64,000 bases of DNA from CAWHYG01 sp963833505. GTDB lineage: Bacteria; Eisenbacteria; RBG-16-71-46; CAIMUX01. The translations under genes were made by a program, and so were the position numbers. This document shows, one piece after another, positions 38,687-47,698 of the stretch (positions are counted from its first letter, which is position 1; every line of letters begins with the position of its first letter). The stretch covers positions 2,294,001-2,358,000 of the forward strand of contig CAWHYG010000007.1 in the NCBI GenBank assembly GCA_963833505.1. Reading direction: 5' to 3'. The notes under the pieces were generated by a model, which was not told where the DNA came from, made no database searches, and worked only from the letters and a program-made list of their open reading frames with translations.

Positions 38687-39309
38687 CAGAGTCCCGCGCC
38701 ACCGAGAACCTGATCGAGGGATCCTTCGAACCGGTTCATCACGTCCCGAAGGGCAAGAGAATCTCCCGAAAGCGCGTTGTACCGGACGAAGGCCGCGTCC
38801 GTGGGAACGCGCGCGAGGGAGCTTTTGACCAGGTCCCATTTCAAGGCATACTCTCCGGCGATGCTTCCCCGTCTCGTCCGGAACCAGTAGTAGAGGTCCT
38901 GGGATCGACCGTTCCGCAGGATCCTCATGTGGGTCGTGGTTTGCGGCGCTCCCTCCAAAGTCAGCGTCCGCCGGGCGAGCGACACGACGTTCCAACCCGA
39001 GCCGGGCAGACAATTCCGCGGCGAGTGGATCTGCGAATTGACCTGCTGCTGGCCGAAGTAGGCGACGAACACCCAGACTTCGGCTCCGTCGCTGCGATGG
39101 AAGCACCTCCTGATCGTGTTGTCCGCCTTCAGGATCTCGGCGGCGGCGGCGCTCTCCGGCACATCTTCGCTCCGCCAGGGTCCGAGCTCCCGGGCGAGCA
39201 GGCCGAGATCCGGCCGGTTCACTTGAAGCGATCGTTTGGCGCGAAGATCGGCGGCATAGGCTCCGGAGAGACCGATGACGAGGACGGCGGCGATGATCCG
39301 GGTGACCAT
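38686..39309 (-). CDS. EpsI-family exosortase-associated protein
   Basis: 207 residues with an N-terminal membrane anchor (IIAAVLVIGLSGAYA) and the EpsI domain: GPWRSEDVPES, VWVFVAYFGQQQVNSQIHSPRNCLPGSGWNVV, LYYWFRTRRGSIAGEYALKWDLVKSSL. The SPRNCLPGSGW segment with its Cys is characteristic. In many genomes this domain is fused to the C-terminus of exosortase; here it is a separate gene whose start overlaps the end of the exosortase gene by 91 bases. It acts at the membrane with the exosortase; biochemical role unknown. Confidence 0.9.
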   Translation of the reverse strand: MVTRIIAAVLVIGLSGAYAADLRAKRSLQVNRPDLGLLARELGPWRSEDVPESAAAAEILKADNTIRRCFHRSDGAEVWVFVAYFGQQQVNSQIHSPRNCLPGSGWNVVSLARRTLTLEGAPQTTTHMRILRNGRSQDLYYWFRTRRGSIAGEYALKWDLVKSSLARVPTDAAFVRYNALSGDSLALRDVMNRFEGSLDQVLGGAGL

Positions 39310-40124
39310 AGGTGCCTCACACCTTTCCTGAAGAGAAGGAACATCCCCAGACACACGATAAAGACCACCAGACCGAAGACCTCGTGCACCGTGCCTTTCG
39401 CCGCCTCCGGACCGATCAGCCAGGCGCCCATTCCGCTTCCCCAGACCCGGAAAGCGTTGCCGGCCACGCTCAATGGCACGGTGGACAGAAAGATGACGAG
39501 GCGTCCCCAGAGCGGAACGGTCGTGCTGTAGGCCACGAGCGCTCCGACGGCAAGAAAGGCGTAAAGGGAACGGATCCCGCTGCACGCATTGGCGACCTCG
39601 AGGCTCGTGTTCGGAAGGTGGATGATGTTGCCTTGGACGACGGCCTGCACGCCGAGGCTTCGGAGGCCCCAGGCTGCGCAACGGGCCGCCAGTAATTGCA
39701 TCGGAGCCGTCAGGTCGTAGTAGATGACATAGGGAAGCGGGATGGCCAGGAAGAAGAACGCAATGGGAAAGGCCAGGATCCTGAGGTGGGGCTTTCCGTA
39801 AAGGAAGAGCACGAGCGACGCCAGGAGGACGATCAAGCTGACTCGCTGGGTGAAGACTTCCGCCCCGGCGGTGCCCAGGATGAGCATGACTGCGGCGACC
39901 ACGAGGCCGGCCAGACCCGCGTAGGACGGCGACCGGCGCAGACCTTTCAGCTCCACCCGCCGACTCCAGATCAGGTAGGCGGAGATCGGAGGAATGAGAA
40001 ACCCGTGGGCGTAGTTCGGGTCCCGCACCCAGTCCTTGACCAGCTCGACCATGACCGGCACATAGGCAAGGAGGAGAACGCCCAGCAGCAGACACCATGC
40101 GATCGACTTCACCGGATGTTTCAC
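39219..40124 (-). CDS. exosortase (transpeptidase of the XrtA type)
   Basis: A 301-residue polytopic membrane protein with about eight helices. The three conserved catalytic positions are present: Cys181 in NACSGIRSLYAF, Arg226 in GNAFRVWG and His247 in TVHEVFGLVVF. This family cleaves C-terminal PEP-CTERM-like signals and couples the proteins to the envelope. The GTG at 40124 is chosen because a GAGGG site precedes it and the hydrophobic part begins directly after; upstream in-frame sequence is not protein-like. The Pro/Ser-rich tail overlaps the EpsI-like gene. No PEP-CTERM substrate is encoded in this window. Confidence 0.92.
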   Translation of the reverse strand: MKHPVKSIAWCLLLGVLLLAYVPVMVELVKDWVRDPNYAHGFLIPPISAYLIWSRRVELKGLRRSPSYAGLAGLVVAAVMLILGTAGAEVFTQRVSLIVLLASLVLFLYGKPHLRILAFPIAFFFLAIPLPYVIYYDLTAPMQLLAARCAAWGLRSLGVQAVVQGNIIHLPNTSLEVANACSGIRSLYAFLAVGALVAYSTTVPLWGRLVIFLSTVPLSVAGNAFRVWGSGMGAWLIGPEAAKGTVHEVFGLVVFIVCLGMFLLFRKGVRHLWSPGSSPPSSSSVSPEPMPPIFAPNDRFK

Positions 40125-40263
40125 TGGACCCTCGCCGTTCACGTCCGAGCGGGTATGGATCTCCGTGGTCCGACCCGCCGCCGATTCGGAACGGCGCAAG
40201 CATAGCACCTTGTGTTCCCGGCTGGAAGGTTCCAATACCCACGTCTCATCTGGTCTACATCTC

Positions 40264-41427
40264 TCACCCGGAAACTGTCGCGGCACCGGATCTGTTCGCC
40301 GGGGCGGCCATGCGCCTGGAGGCCGCCTCGTAGACCTCGAGATAGTCCATGACCATGCGCGCAAGCGTGTAACGGTCCCTTTGTTCCCGGGCGGCGGCGT
40401 CTCCCAGGCGACGGGCCAGCGCAGAGTCCTGGACAAGATCGGCGAGCGCGCGGGCGATCGCGCCGGCGTCGCCGACCTCCGTCAGGATAGCGGTCTCTCC
40501 ATCGCGCAGGACTTCCGCGAGCCCGCCGACGCGCGAGGCCACAATCGGAACCCCCAGCGACATGGCCTCGAGAAGCGTATAGGGCAGCCCTTCGTGGAGG
40601 GAAGGCATCAAGAGCGCATCCAGGTGCGCCAGCCAATCCAGGATTCCGGACTGGAAACCGTGGAAGCGGACGCGCTCACCCAGATCCAACGCATCCGCCT
40701 CCGTTCGCAAGTCCTTCTCCTCCGGGCCCGAGCCGATGATGTCCAGTCGGACTCGGCCGGGAACGACCTCGGAGACAAGGGCTCTCAGGGCGAATGGGAT
40801 TCCTTTCACCTTGGAGACCCTGCCGACGATCCCTGCGTGGAAGTAGCCCGGCTCCAGGCCGGAAGGCCGCGGCCTCCCCTCCCGGCTGACCGGGACGATC
40901 CCGTTGTGGATGACCCGGCGGTCCAGACCCCGGTGCGCGTGCCGGTATCTCTCCATGATTTCGGCCGTGACATAGCACACGTGCGCGCGCAGCCGCCGGG
41001 TCGCCCAGACGTCCAGCGCATGGTTGGCGCGACCCTTGATCCGATCGATCGACGTCTTGGGAGGTTCGAGTAGACCATGCTCTGTTTTCACCACGGCCGC
41101 CTTGAGCCGCGACCCCGCCACGGCCGCCGTCACCGTGGCCCGGTACCCGTGGACATGCAAGACCCGGCACCGGTGTTCCTCGATCAGCGATGCCAGCCGG
41201 CGGGCCGCCATCGGATCGTAGCGATGGGTGGAGGGAAGCACGACGGGACTGTGGCCGGCATCTCGAAGCCGGGCGGCCAGTTCTAGGTCGTGAAATACGA
41301 TCGGAAGGGTCTCGACCCCCTTGTCACGGAGACAGGAGCAGAGCCCCAGGAGCTGGGTTTCGACGCCGCCGAATAACTCGCCGGGTGAAAGAAGCGCAAT
41401 CGTGCCGCTTGGCGCCTTCGGGTTCAT
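40264..41427 (-). CDS. GT4 family glycosyltransferase
   Basis: A 387-residue GT-B enzyme. The N-terminal domain begins IALLSPGELFGGVETQLLGL and contains LHVHGYRATV. The C-terminal donor domain has AGIVGRVSKVKGI, LDIIGSGPEEKDL and the E..7..E segment PSLHEGLPYTLLEAMSLGVPIVAS. It is first in the minus-strand group GT4, exosortase, EpsI, deacetylase. Such GT4 enzymes are regular partners in exosortase loci. The gap of 139 bases to the exosortase gene may hold a second promoter. Confidence 0.9.
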   Translation of the reverse strand: MNPKAPSGTIALLSPGELFGGVETQLLGLCSCLRDKGVETLPIVFHDLELAARLRDAGHSPVVLPSTHRYDPMAARRLASLIEEHRCRVLHVHGYRATVTAAVAGSRLKAAVVKTEHGLLEPPKTSIDRIKGRANHALDVWATRRLRAHVCYVTAEIMERYRHAHRGLDRRVIHNGIVPVSREGRPRPSGLEPGYFHAGIVGRVSKVKGIPFALRALVSEVVPGRVRLDIIGSGPEEKDLRTEADALDLGERVRFHGFQSGILDWLAHLDALLMPSLHEGLPYTLLEAMSLGVPIVASRVGGLAEVLRDGETAILTEVGDAGAIARALADLVQDSALARRLGDAAAREQRDRYTLARMVMDYLEVYEAASRRMAAPANRSGAATVSG

Positions 41428-41637
41428 CGCGGGCGTCTCTGGGTCTCTTGTGCCATCCGGGGCAATCTACTCCCGAACGAACCGCGGCACCAGACTACGG
41501 CGACCCTAGCCTCTCACCAGTGAGGTTATGGAAGCGCTGTTCATGAGTCGGTGTCGCAGCAAACCCGTCGCTCCGAACGGAGTGAGCGTGATCACGATAG
41601 TTGAGGGTGCGTCAGTCACGGTATTTGAGGGTCCGGT

Positions 41638-42489
41638 TCACCGGCGCGCCGTCAGAGGCTTGGTCCGCGGCCGTTCGGGCGCATCGGGAACCGCGTAGAC
41701 CTCGAGGTAGAGCTTCTCGTCGAGTTGCGGCAGCTCTCTTTGCGTGGCGGTGTCGAGGAGTTCACCAGCCATGGTCATGAGGATGCGGTAGTTCCCGGCG
41801 GCGTGTTCGCAGAGGGTGGTCATCAGCTCCTTGGTCATCAATCTTGGGTTCCCCGCCTGATTCAAGGCGTGACGCAGACATTCCAGCAGTTCCTGTGGGG
41901 ACGCGGGTGGGAGCAGAAGCCGGACCCGGATGCGGCTGCCGAGAGGCATCAACTCCTCGGCGCGGAACTTTTCGGGCAAACGGCCGTCTCCGGCCAGGAC
42001 GACGGTGAGGAAGGAACGCGTGTCGAGTTCGGCCGCGCAGAGGAGGCGGAGTTCGTTGAGGACGGCGGGCCTCATCTCCTGGGCTTCGTCGATCAAGAGG
42101 ACGGGGCGCAGGAGAGAGGCTTCGATGTGAGCCTGCCAGCGCTCGCGGAGCACGCGCGAACCGGCCCAACGGTTGTGGGGCGAGAGTGCGACCCCGAAGA
42201 GATCGCCGAGTTCGCGGTAGAAGTCGGGCACGCCGGTCTGAGGACGAGTGAGGATGCCGACGGCGAGGTCATGTTGGGAAGCGAGCTTCTGCACGAGTAG
42301 TCGGAGGGTGACCGACTTCCCGAGGCCGGGATCTCCGGTGACGAGAACGAAGCCGCCTTCGCGGGTGAGGTTTTCGACCCGCCAGAGGAAGTGCTCGACC
42401 TTGGCGGAGAGCAGGAAGGCCTCGGTCGGAACCTCGGGCGAGAAGGGGTTCCACTTGAGTCCGTAGAGGGCGAGCAACTTCGGCTTCAT
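41638..42489 (-). CDS. ExeA/TniB/IstB-like AAA ATPase of the transposon
   Basis: A 283-residue ATPase: Walker A VTGDPGLGKSVTLRLL, Walker B PVLLIDEAQEM, sensor region FLTVVLAGDGRLPEKF. The start PKLLALYGLKWNPFSPEVPTEAF is typical of ExeA-type ATPases associated with transposons. Such proteins select the target DNA and activate the DDE transposase. Its ATG overlaps the transposase stop by four bases. Confidence 0.88.
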   Translation of the reverse strand: MKPKLLALYGLKWNPFSPEVPTEAFLLSAKVEHFLWRVENLTREGGFVLVTGDPGLGKSVTLRLLVQKLASQHDLAVGILTRPQTGVPDFYRELGDLFGVALSPHNRWAGSRVLRERWQAHIEASLLRPVLLIDEAQEMRPAVLNELRLLCAAELDTRSFLTVVLAGDGRLPEKFRAEELMPLGSRIRVRLLLPPASPQELLECLRHALNQAGNPRLMTKELMTTLCEHAAGNYRILMTMAGELLDTATQRELPQLDEKLYLEVYAVPDAPERPRTKPLTARR

Positions 42490-43994
42490 GGAGTCTCCTC
42501 CTGGCGGATGGTGGTGTTGGGACGCGGGGCCTCGGGCGGTTCCGGTGGTTCCTTGGGCAGGTAGGCCGGAGGCAAGCCGGTGGCGGCGTAGTCGGCCATG
42601 AGCCGGCGCAGGAGCGGGGCCATGGCCGGCACCGTGGGCGGCGGCGCCTCCAGCCCCGGGCGCATCCCGCCGGTGAGCATTCTTCGCCTCCCGTCGGCAT
42701 GGCCGATCTTGTCGAGGGGGTAGAGGCGGGTGAGCATGGTTCCGGTGTGTTCATCGACAAGGTGCACATAGGTCAGGTCCCAGGTGGCATAGCGGACCAC
42801 GGGTCGGGTCAGCGTGCGGTACCTGGCCGGGATCTCGAACCTCTGGCCGAGGAGGGAGAGGGTGCCGTCGCTGCGGCGTTGGGTGCGGCGCTCTTCCGTG
42901 GTGAAGGCCAGACGCAAGGCGTCACTGTCCGGGCTGGGTCGTCCGACCTCAGGTCCGGCCAGGTAGCGTTCCAGGGGCGTTTGACCGATCTCGGAGTGCA
43001 CGCGCCGGTGGTACTCCATCTCGACCCAGGCCTGGGTTGCTTCATTCAGGACCGGGAGAGTGAGGTCCGGGACTCCTTCGAGCATGGCCATGAGACGTCC
43101 TTCGAGTTGGGCCCAGAAGTTCTCTTGCTTGCCGTTCTGGTACGGGGAGTACGGCAGGGTCGTCCGGTGGAGGACGCCGAGACGGGCCAGACCCTGCGTG
43201 GTCTCGGAGGCGATCATGGCTGCGCCGTTGTCACTCAGAAGCGCCCGCGGCAGCGCTCGCTTCTGGAAGGCTTGGGAGAGGGCGTGGATCAGGTCCTCGG
43301 CCGTCTCCGAGAGGTACCACTGCACATGGCAGGCGAGACGGGAGCGATCGTCGAGGACGCCGAGCACCTGCGGGGTGACCCACTCCCCGGCGGGGGTGAG
43401 CACCCTGCGGGATCCGTGATGGAAGTCGAGATGCCAGAGTCCGTGGACGTACTCGGCCTCGTAGCTGCGCACCTCGCGCTCCTCAAGCCGATCCTGGGCA
43501 CGATGCTTCGAGACCGGATCGTCCGCGGTGATCCGACGGCGACGCAGGAGCCCATTGGCCTTCAAGTATCGGCGAACCGTGGAGTAGGAAGGCAACGGGC
43601 CGACCTCCGGATCCGCCGCCACCTGGGCCGAAAGGTTGTCGTAGTGCAGGCGGAAGCTCCAGCTTCGGTGAGCGTCGTACTGCGCGAGGAGAGCGGCCCG
43701 GAGCTTCTCCCCCAGAGTGGGTTGCCGGCCGGCGTCGGACCGAAGCCGGCGGCGCAGGACGCCGACCGGATCGGTCTTGGCCCCGCGCGCCTTGTGGTAC
43801 CAGCGTTCCATGGTGGAGAAGCCGAAGCGGGTGGGCTCTCCGGTCACCGGATGAAGCCAGGTCTTCCCGGCCAGCTCCTGGATCCGCGCACGCAACTCGC
43901 CGGGAGCCGGCGGCGCGGCCAGCAACGGACCGACCACCGAGAAGCGCAGGTGGGACCAGCGTTCGTGCGTACCAAGCTCCTGTCGTTCCGTCAT
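42486..43994 (-). CDS. DDE (Mu/TniA/IstA-like) transposase
   Basis: A 502-residue transposase. N-terminal HTH-like region with YSTVRRYLKANGLLRRRR. The rve/DDE core has GLWHLDFHHGSRR (first Asp), ALLSDNGAAMIA (second Asp) and PYQNGKQENFWAQLEGRL (Glu), followed by the C-terminal beta-barrel region (LSLLGQRFEIPARYR). The ATG 43994 has a GGGAG site at proper distance; upstream in-frame codons are not conserved-looking. Works with the ATPase encoded just downstream. Confidence 0.9.
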   Translation of the reverse strand: MTERQELGTHERWSHLRFSVVGPLLAAPPAPGELRARIQELAGKTWLHPVTGEPTRFGFSTMERWYHKARGAKTDPVGVLRRRLRSDAGRQPTLGEKLRAALLAQYDAHRSWSFRLHYDNLSAQVAADPEVGPLPSYSTVRRYLKANGLLRRRRITADDPVSKHRAQDRLEEREVRSYEAEYVHGLWHLDFHHGSRRVLTPAGEWVTPQVLGVLDDRSRLACHVQWYLSETAEDLIHALSQAFQKRALPRALLSDNGAAMIASETTQGLARLGVLHRTTLPYSPYQNGKQENFWAQLEGRLMAMLEGVPDLTLPVLNEATQAWVEMEYHRRVHSEIGQTPLERYLAGPEVGRPSPDSDALRLAFTTEERRTQRRSDGTLSLLGQRFEIPARYRTLTRPVVRYATWDLTYVHLVDEHTGTMLTRLYPLDKIGHADGRRRMLTGGMRPGLEAPPPTVPAMAPLLRRLMADYAATGLPPAYLPKEPPEPPEAPRPNTTIRQEETP

Positions 43995-44105
43995 CGTGTT
44001 CGCTCCCTTCCGGCGGCCGCCAGCGACCGCCGTTGCCATGGAGCGAACCCTAGTCGCCTCCTTCCCGGCGAACAGCGCGCATCCTCTGCGGGCCGGAAGC
44101 AACCA

Positions 44106-44678
44106 TCAGAAAGCCGGGCTCTCCGGAAGCGAACTCGTGCTCAACGGCGAGAGGAGCCGAAGCAGTGCGACCACGCGGTCACGAGCCTTGCCGGGGAAGC
44201 GATCCAACAGCTCTCGCGGCAGATCGGCGGCCGAGATCGGAGCCTGGAACCGGCCCCGGGCTCCCTGCCAGAACCGGCTCTCCAACAAGATCGTTCCCCA
44301 CCAGCGGCGCCACCGCCCCAGCGTCCGCCGACTCACACCGAGCAACTTCTGCAACGCGCCGGTCCCGAGTCTGGAGGCCCCCTGACCCAGAACCCCGGCG
44401 ATCACGACCGCCAGACCCAGGTACACTTTCCGACCCAGGAATCGGAGGGAGCGCGGAGTCGCTCGCTTCCGGCAGCCCTCGACCCCACAGCAAAAACTCA
44501 GCCGGACCACCGGGCCCAAACCGAGCTCTTCCCCCCGCGGCTTGCGGGGATAGTTCGCTTGATGGAGACGACCGGAACAGCGCGGACACCCGCCCTTCCG
44601 GACCTCCTCGGCCAGTTCGCGATCACAACGGAGCAAGAACGCTCGGATCCTCTCGTTCCCCAGAAGTCTCTGATACAC
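44106..44678 (-). CDS. Zn-ribbon / HTH protein of the transposon
   Basis: A 190-residue protein of unrecognised family. A probable zinc-binding ribbon is made by GGCPRCSGRL and SFCCGVEGCRKR. Further on, LQKLLGVSRRTLGRWRRWW looks like a helix-turn-helix. It starts with GTG after a clear AAGGAGAACTTCA site and is the first gene of the element. It may be an accessory DNA-binding factor for transposition or a regulator; this is inference from position and motifs. Confidence 0.7.
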   Translation of the reverse strand: MYQRLLGNERIRAFLLRCDRELAEEVRKGGCPRCSGRLHQANYPRKPRGEELGLGPVVRLSFCCGVEGCRKRATPRSLRFLGRKVYLGLAVVIAGVLGQGASRLGTGALQKLLGVSRRTLGRWRRWWGTILLESRFWQGARGRFQAPISAADLPRELLDRFPGKARDRVVALLRLLSPLSTSSLPESPAF

Positions 44679-44715
44679 TGAAGTTCTCCTTCCTCGATGC
44701 GTGAAGAAGGAGAAC

Positions 44716-44759
44716 ACCCCCTCCGGACGCTTAGATCAAGCTCCGCGAGGGGGTCTTTT
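44716..44759 (+). terminator. intrinsic terminator near right transposon end
   Basis: ACCCCCTC (44716-44723) pairs with GAGGGGGT (44747-44754) and is followed by CTTTTCC on the + strand. It is oriented rightward, opposite to the transposon genes. Confidence 0.55.
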
Positions 44760-44889
44760 CCATGATTCCTGAGGGGAACAGACCCCGAACCCTCAGCTTC
44801 CTTGATCCAAAACCCGGGATAGAACCCTCAATCTCTGTGATCACGCTCAGAGAGGGCGAGGAATTCACCTCGATTCATAAGACGAGCCC

Positions 44890-45290
44890 CTCACGCGGAG
44901 GTGGGCCGTCCTGGTTGACCAGGACGTCGTACCTCGGCGGAGGTGGACCGAGTTGGACGACCGAGGCGTCGCACCCAAGCGTAGGTGGACCGGTCCAGAC
45001 GACCGAGGCGTCGTACCCAAGCGTGGGTGGACCGGTCCAGACGACCGAGGCGTCGTACCCAAGCGTAGGTGGACCGGTTCACACGACCGAGGCGTCGTAC
45101 CCAAGCGTAGGTGGACCGGTTCACACGACCGAGGCGTCGTACCCAAGCGTAGGTGGACCGGTTCACACGACCGAGGCGTCGTACCCAAGCGTAGGTGGAC
45201 CGGTCCAGACGACCGAGGCGTCGTACCCAAGCGTGGGTGGACCGACTTGGACGATCGAGGCGTCATGCCCAGGCTTGGGTGACCTCCATA
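44890..45290. repeat. 42-bp tandem repeat array (nine units)
   Basis: Units beginning at the CCAAGCG word recur at 44975, 45017, 45059, 45101, 45143, 45185 and 45227, with diverged units at 44933 and 45269; every step is exactly 42 bases. The core is GGTGGACCGGTCCAGACGAC then CGAGGCGTCGTACCCAAGCG. Variation is mainly GTCCAG versus GTTCAC. Frames on both strands are open because the unit is a multiple of three without stops; none looks like a protein gene. Confidence 0.92.
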
Positions 45291-46222
45291 ACGCCCCTCC
45301 TTTCGGTACAGGAATCCTGACGGCTACGCCGCGGCAGGGCTGCATCGGGTCACCGGAGGGATACGACCAGCGGGCCCGGCCAACCGAGTACACCCCTGTC
45401 CGGTCAGAATCGCGGAAAACCTGGCGCCCCGGAGGAGTATGCGGGACGAGATCCCCCTTGACGGGGGACCGCCTCATAGGAGCTAGCTGATCCATGGCGC
45501 CACGGCTGACTCCCCTCCCAGGGCACGCCCGGGCCCACATGACGCTGACGAATGGAACGAACCCTCCGGGAGCCCGTCTGGGCGTGGGACCGGGGACTAC
45601 CCCGCAATCGTCGCCACCGGGCCCTTTGTGATCGGGACGGGGACCTGCTCGCGTTCGACCCTATATAAAGAGACGCTCATGGGTTACCTCCGGGCCTTGC
45701 AAGCCGGACCCGACCGCCAGGAAGGCACCACGCCGCTGGCGCCATGACGTGTGTCCAACCCGGCTGCCAGATGGTACTCAACGGCAGGAGCAAAGAGCCG
45801 GTCCTTGCCCCTCGCGCACGCGTCGCCCTCGCGGCGTTGTCGCCATTCCCTTGCGGTGTCGCAGCCCGTCCTTGATCCCGGAAGCCCGGTGCACTGCGAT
45901 CGCTGGGAGCCCGGCATCATCGATCACGTCGCCGTTACGCGAGGGAACCCCGACCCCGAACAACCAGGTCTCTCACCGGGCCCAGCATGGCCTGCAAGTC
46001 GAGCTCACCCGCGCACGCATTGACAAGCGGCGGACAGGATGATAGCATGCGTACGCGATGGACGCGAGGGCTGCAGAACATCGGTCGGCTGCTTTGGCTT
46101 TGACGGCGATCGTTGTCTCTACCCGGAGGCGCGCCATCGTCTAATGAAGACCGTGCCTCGCGAGATCGCCGAGCGGGGGTTCCTATAGGTCGACGACTGG
46201 TCACGCCCTAGGAGCGCGCTGG
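45291..46222. other. 930-base region without a recognised gene
   Basis: No frame shows family resemblance. A TATATAAAG word occurs near 45662. The last bases contain AGGAGCGCGCTGG, the ribosome binding site for the MBOAT gene at 46223. The region may be remnant sequence near the transposon and repeat array. Confidence 0.4.
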
Positions 46223-47698
46223 ATGCAGTTCGACACGCCGGTCTATATCGCCTTTCTCGCCATCATCGTCTGCCTCTACTGGCGCCTTCGCGGGTGTGCC
46301 CAGAACCTCTTCCTGCTCGCGGCCAGCTATTTCTTCTACGGCTGGTGGAACTGGCGCTTCCTGGGACTCATCATGATGTCTTCCGTCGTCGACTACCACT
46401 GCGCTCGGTGGATCGAGGCCAGCCCCGACCACCGGATCCGCCGCCTTTATCTTTCCCTGTCGGTTCTGGTGAATCTGTCCGTGCTGGGCCTCTTCAAGTA
46501 CTTCAATTTCTTCGTCGATTCGTTCATCACCGTCATGGCTCACTTGGGTATCAGGGGCATTTCCCCTCCCGCCCTGCGGCTGATCCTTCCACCGGCGGTC
46601 TCCTTCTACACCTTCCAGGAGCTGGCCTACATCGTCGAGGTCTTTCGGAAGCGGCTGGCCCCCTCGCGCTCCCTGATCAACTATGCGCTCTTCGTCAGCT
46701 TGTTCCCCCATCTCATCGCGGGCCCGATCCAACAGCCAAGCCACCTGCTTCCCCAAGTGGAGGGCGAACGGGTACTCGACTGGAGCCGGTTTCTGGACGG
46801 GCTTCTCCTCATTATCATGGGTCTGTTTCGCAAGTGCGTGATCGCCAACAACTGCGCCCTGCTGGCCAACGCCGCGTTCGATGGCCGGCTGGGTCCCCCC
46901 AGCCTCGGCGTTTTGGCTCTGGGAACCTACGCCTTCGCTTGGCAGATCTATGCCGATTTCAGCGGCTACAGCGATATCGCCCGCGGGAGTGCTCAGCTCC
47001 TGGGCTTTCACTTCATGGTCAACTTCCGCCAGCCGTATCTGGCCTGGAGTTTGCAGGAATTCTGGCGGCGCTGGCACATCAGCCTGAGCAACTGGCTGCG
47101 GGATTACCTCTTTCTGCCGGTTTCCTACTGGGCCTCTCGGAAGGTGGAGGCGCTCCCGATCGGCTGGATGAGATCGGATCTGTTCCTCTACGCCTTTGCC
47201 GCGGTGGCGACCATGTTGCTTGGCGGGCTCTGGCACGGGGCCAATTGGACCTTCGTCATTTGGGGGGGATACTTCGGCGTCGGTCTGGCCGTGGAACGGA
47301 TCCTCTGGTCGAGAGCGCGCGGCAGGCGCAATCCGCTGCGCGCCACCCGCTGGAAGCTCCTCTCGGTCTCCGGTGTGCTTCGGCGCGTGTTTGTCTTCCA
47401 CCTCGTGTGCTTCTCCTGGATATTGTTCCGGGCGGAGTCGCTGGCCAAGGTGAAGCTCCTCCTGAGCGGGATCGGAAACACTCGATGGCAAGCGATATGC
47501 GGGCCGGCGTTCCTCTTCCTCGGCGTATATGCCCTGTTGATGTCGGGAGTGGATCTGGTGAACGAGATCCGGGAAGAGGAGTACCTCCTACAGAGGTCCA
47601 GCGTCCGCGCCCGGGTCTCCCTGGGGCTGGTGGCACTTGCGGCCATGGCGCTGTTTTCCGGAAATGAGGCGAGCGCCTTTGTCTACTTCCAATTCTGA
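46223..47698 (+). CDS. MBOAT-family O-acyltransferase (AlgI-like)
   Basis: A 491-residue polytopic membrane protein. Characteristic segments are QFDTPVYIAFLAIIVCLYW, NLFLLAASYFFYGWWNWRF, PPAVSFYTFQELAYIVEVFRK, FPHLIAGPI, YADFSGYSDIARGSAQLLGF, LQEFWRRWHISLSNWLRDYLFLP and LGGLWHGANWTFVIWGGYFG with the catalytic His. It moves acetyl groups across the membrane to an exported polysaccharide. The next gene is an SGNH-type partner overlapping its end, as in alginate-type acetylation pairs. Confidence 0.93.
   Translation: MQFDTPVYIAFLAIIVCLYWRLRGCAQNLFLLAASYFFYGWWNWRFLGLIMMSSVVDYHCARWIEASPDHRIRRLYLSLSVLVNLSVLGLFKYFNFFVDSFITVMAHLGIRGISPPALRLILPPAVSFYTFQELAYIVEVFRKRLAPSRSLINYALFVSLFPHLIAGPIQQPSHLLPQVEGERVLDWSRFLDGLLLIIMGLFRKCVIANNCALLANAAFDGRLGPPSLGVLALGTYAFAWQIYADFSGYSDIARGSAQLLGFHFMVNFRQPYLAWSLQEFWRRWHISLSNWLRDYLFLPVSYWASRKVEALPIGWMRSDLFLYAFAAVATMLLGGLWHGANWTFVIWGGYFGVGLAVERILWSRARGRRNPLRATRWKLLSVSGVLRRVFVFHLVCFSWILFRAESLAKVKLLLSGIGNTRWQAICGPAFLFLGVYALLMSGVDLVNEIREEEYLLQRSSVRARVSLGLVALAAMALFSGNEASAFVYFQF

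Larger units (their letters stand above)
41583..44849 (-). mobile_element. three-gene transposon (Zn-ribbon protein, DDE transposase, AAA ATPase)
   Basis: The ends are TGAGCGTGATCAC at 41583-41595 and its exact complement GTGATCACGCTCA at 44837-44849, both with the TG...CA termini of Mu/TniA/IS21-type transposons. Inside each end a TTGAGGGT-type word follows and recurs about 24 to 30 bases further in, suggesting multiple transposase sites. No clear target duplication is seen (CGGAG left, GAGAG right). It lies upstream of the GT4-exosortase group. Confidence 0.8.

Noticed and set aside
38686..40242. 518-codon frame containing the EpsI domain
   Set aside because: The part upstream of 39309 is out of frame with the exosortase gene and not protein-like; the EpsI gene starts at ATG 39309.
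44890..45290. Possible CRISPR array
   Set aside because: Units are contiguous with no unique spacers, the 42-base period is filled by repeat only, and no cas genes are near.
44762..45490. Open frames of 100-240 codons on both strands across the 42-bp array
   Set aside because: They exist only because the repeat unit is a multiple of three without stops; no start signal, family match or secretion signal supports them.
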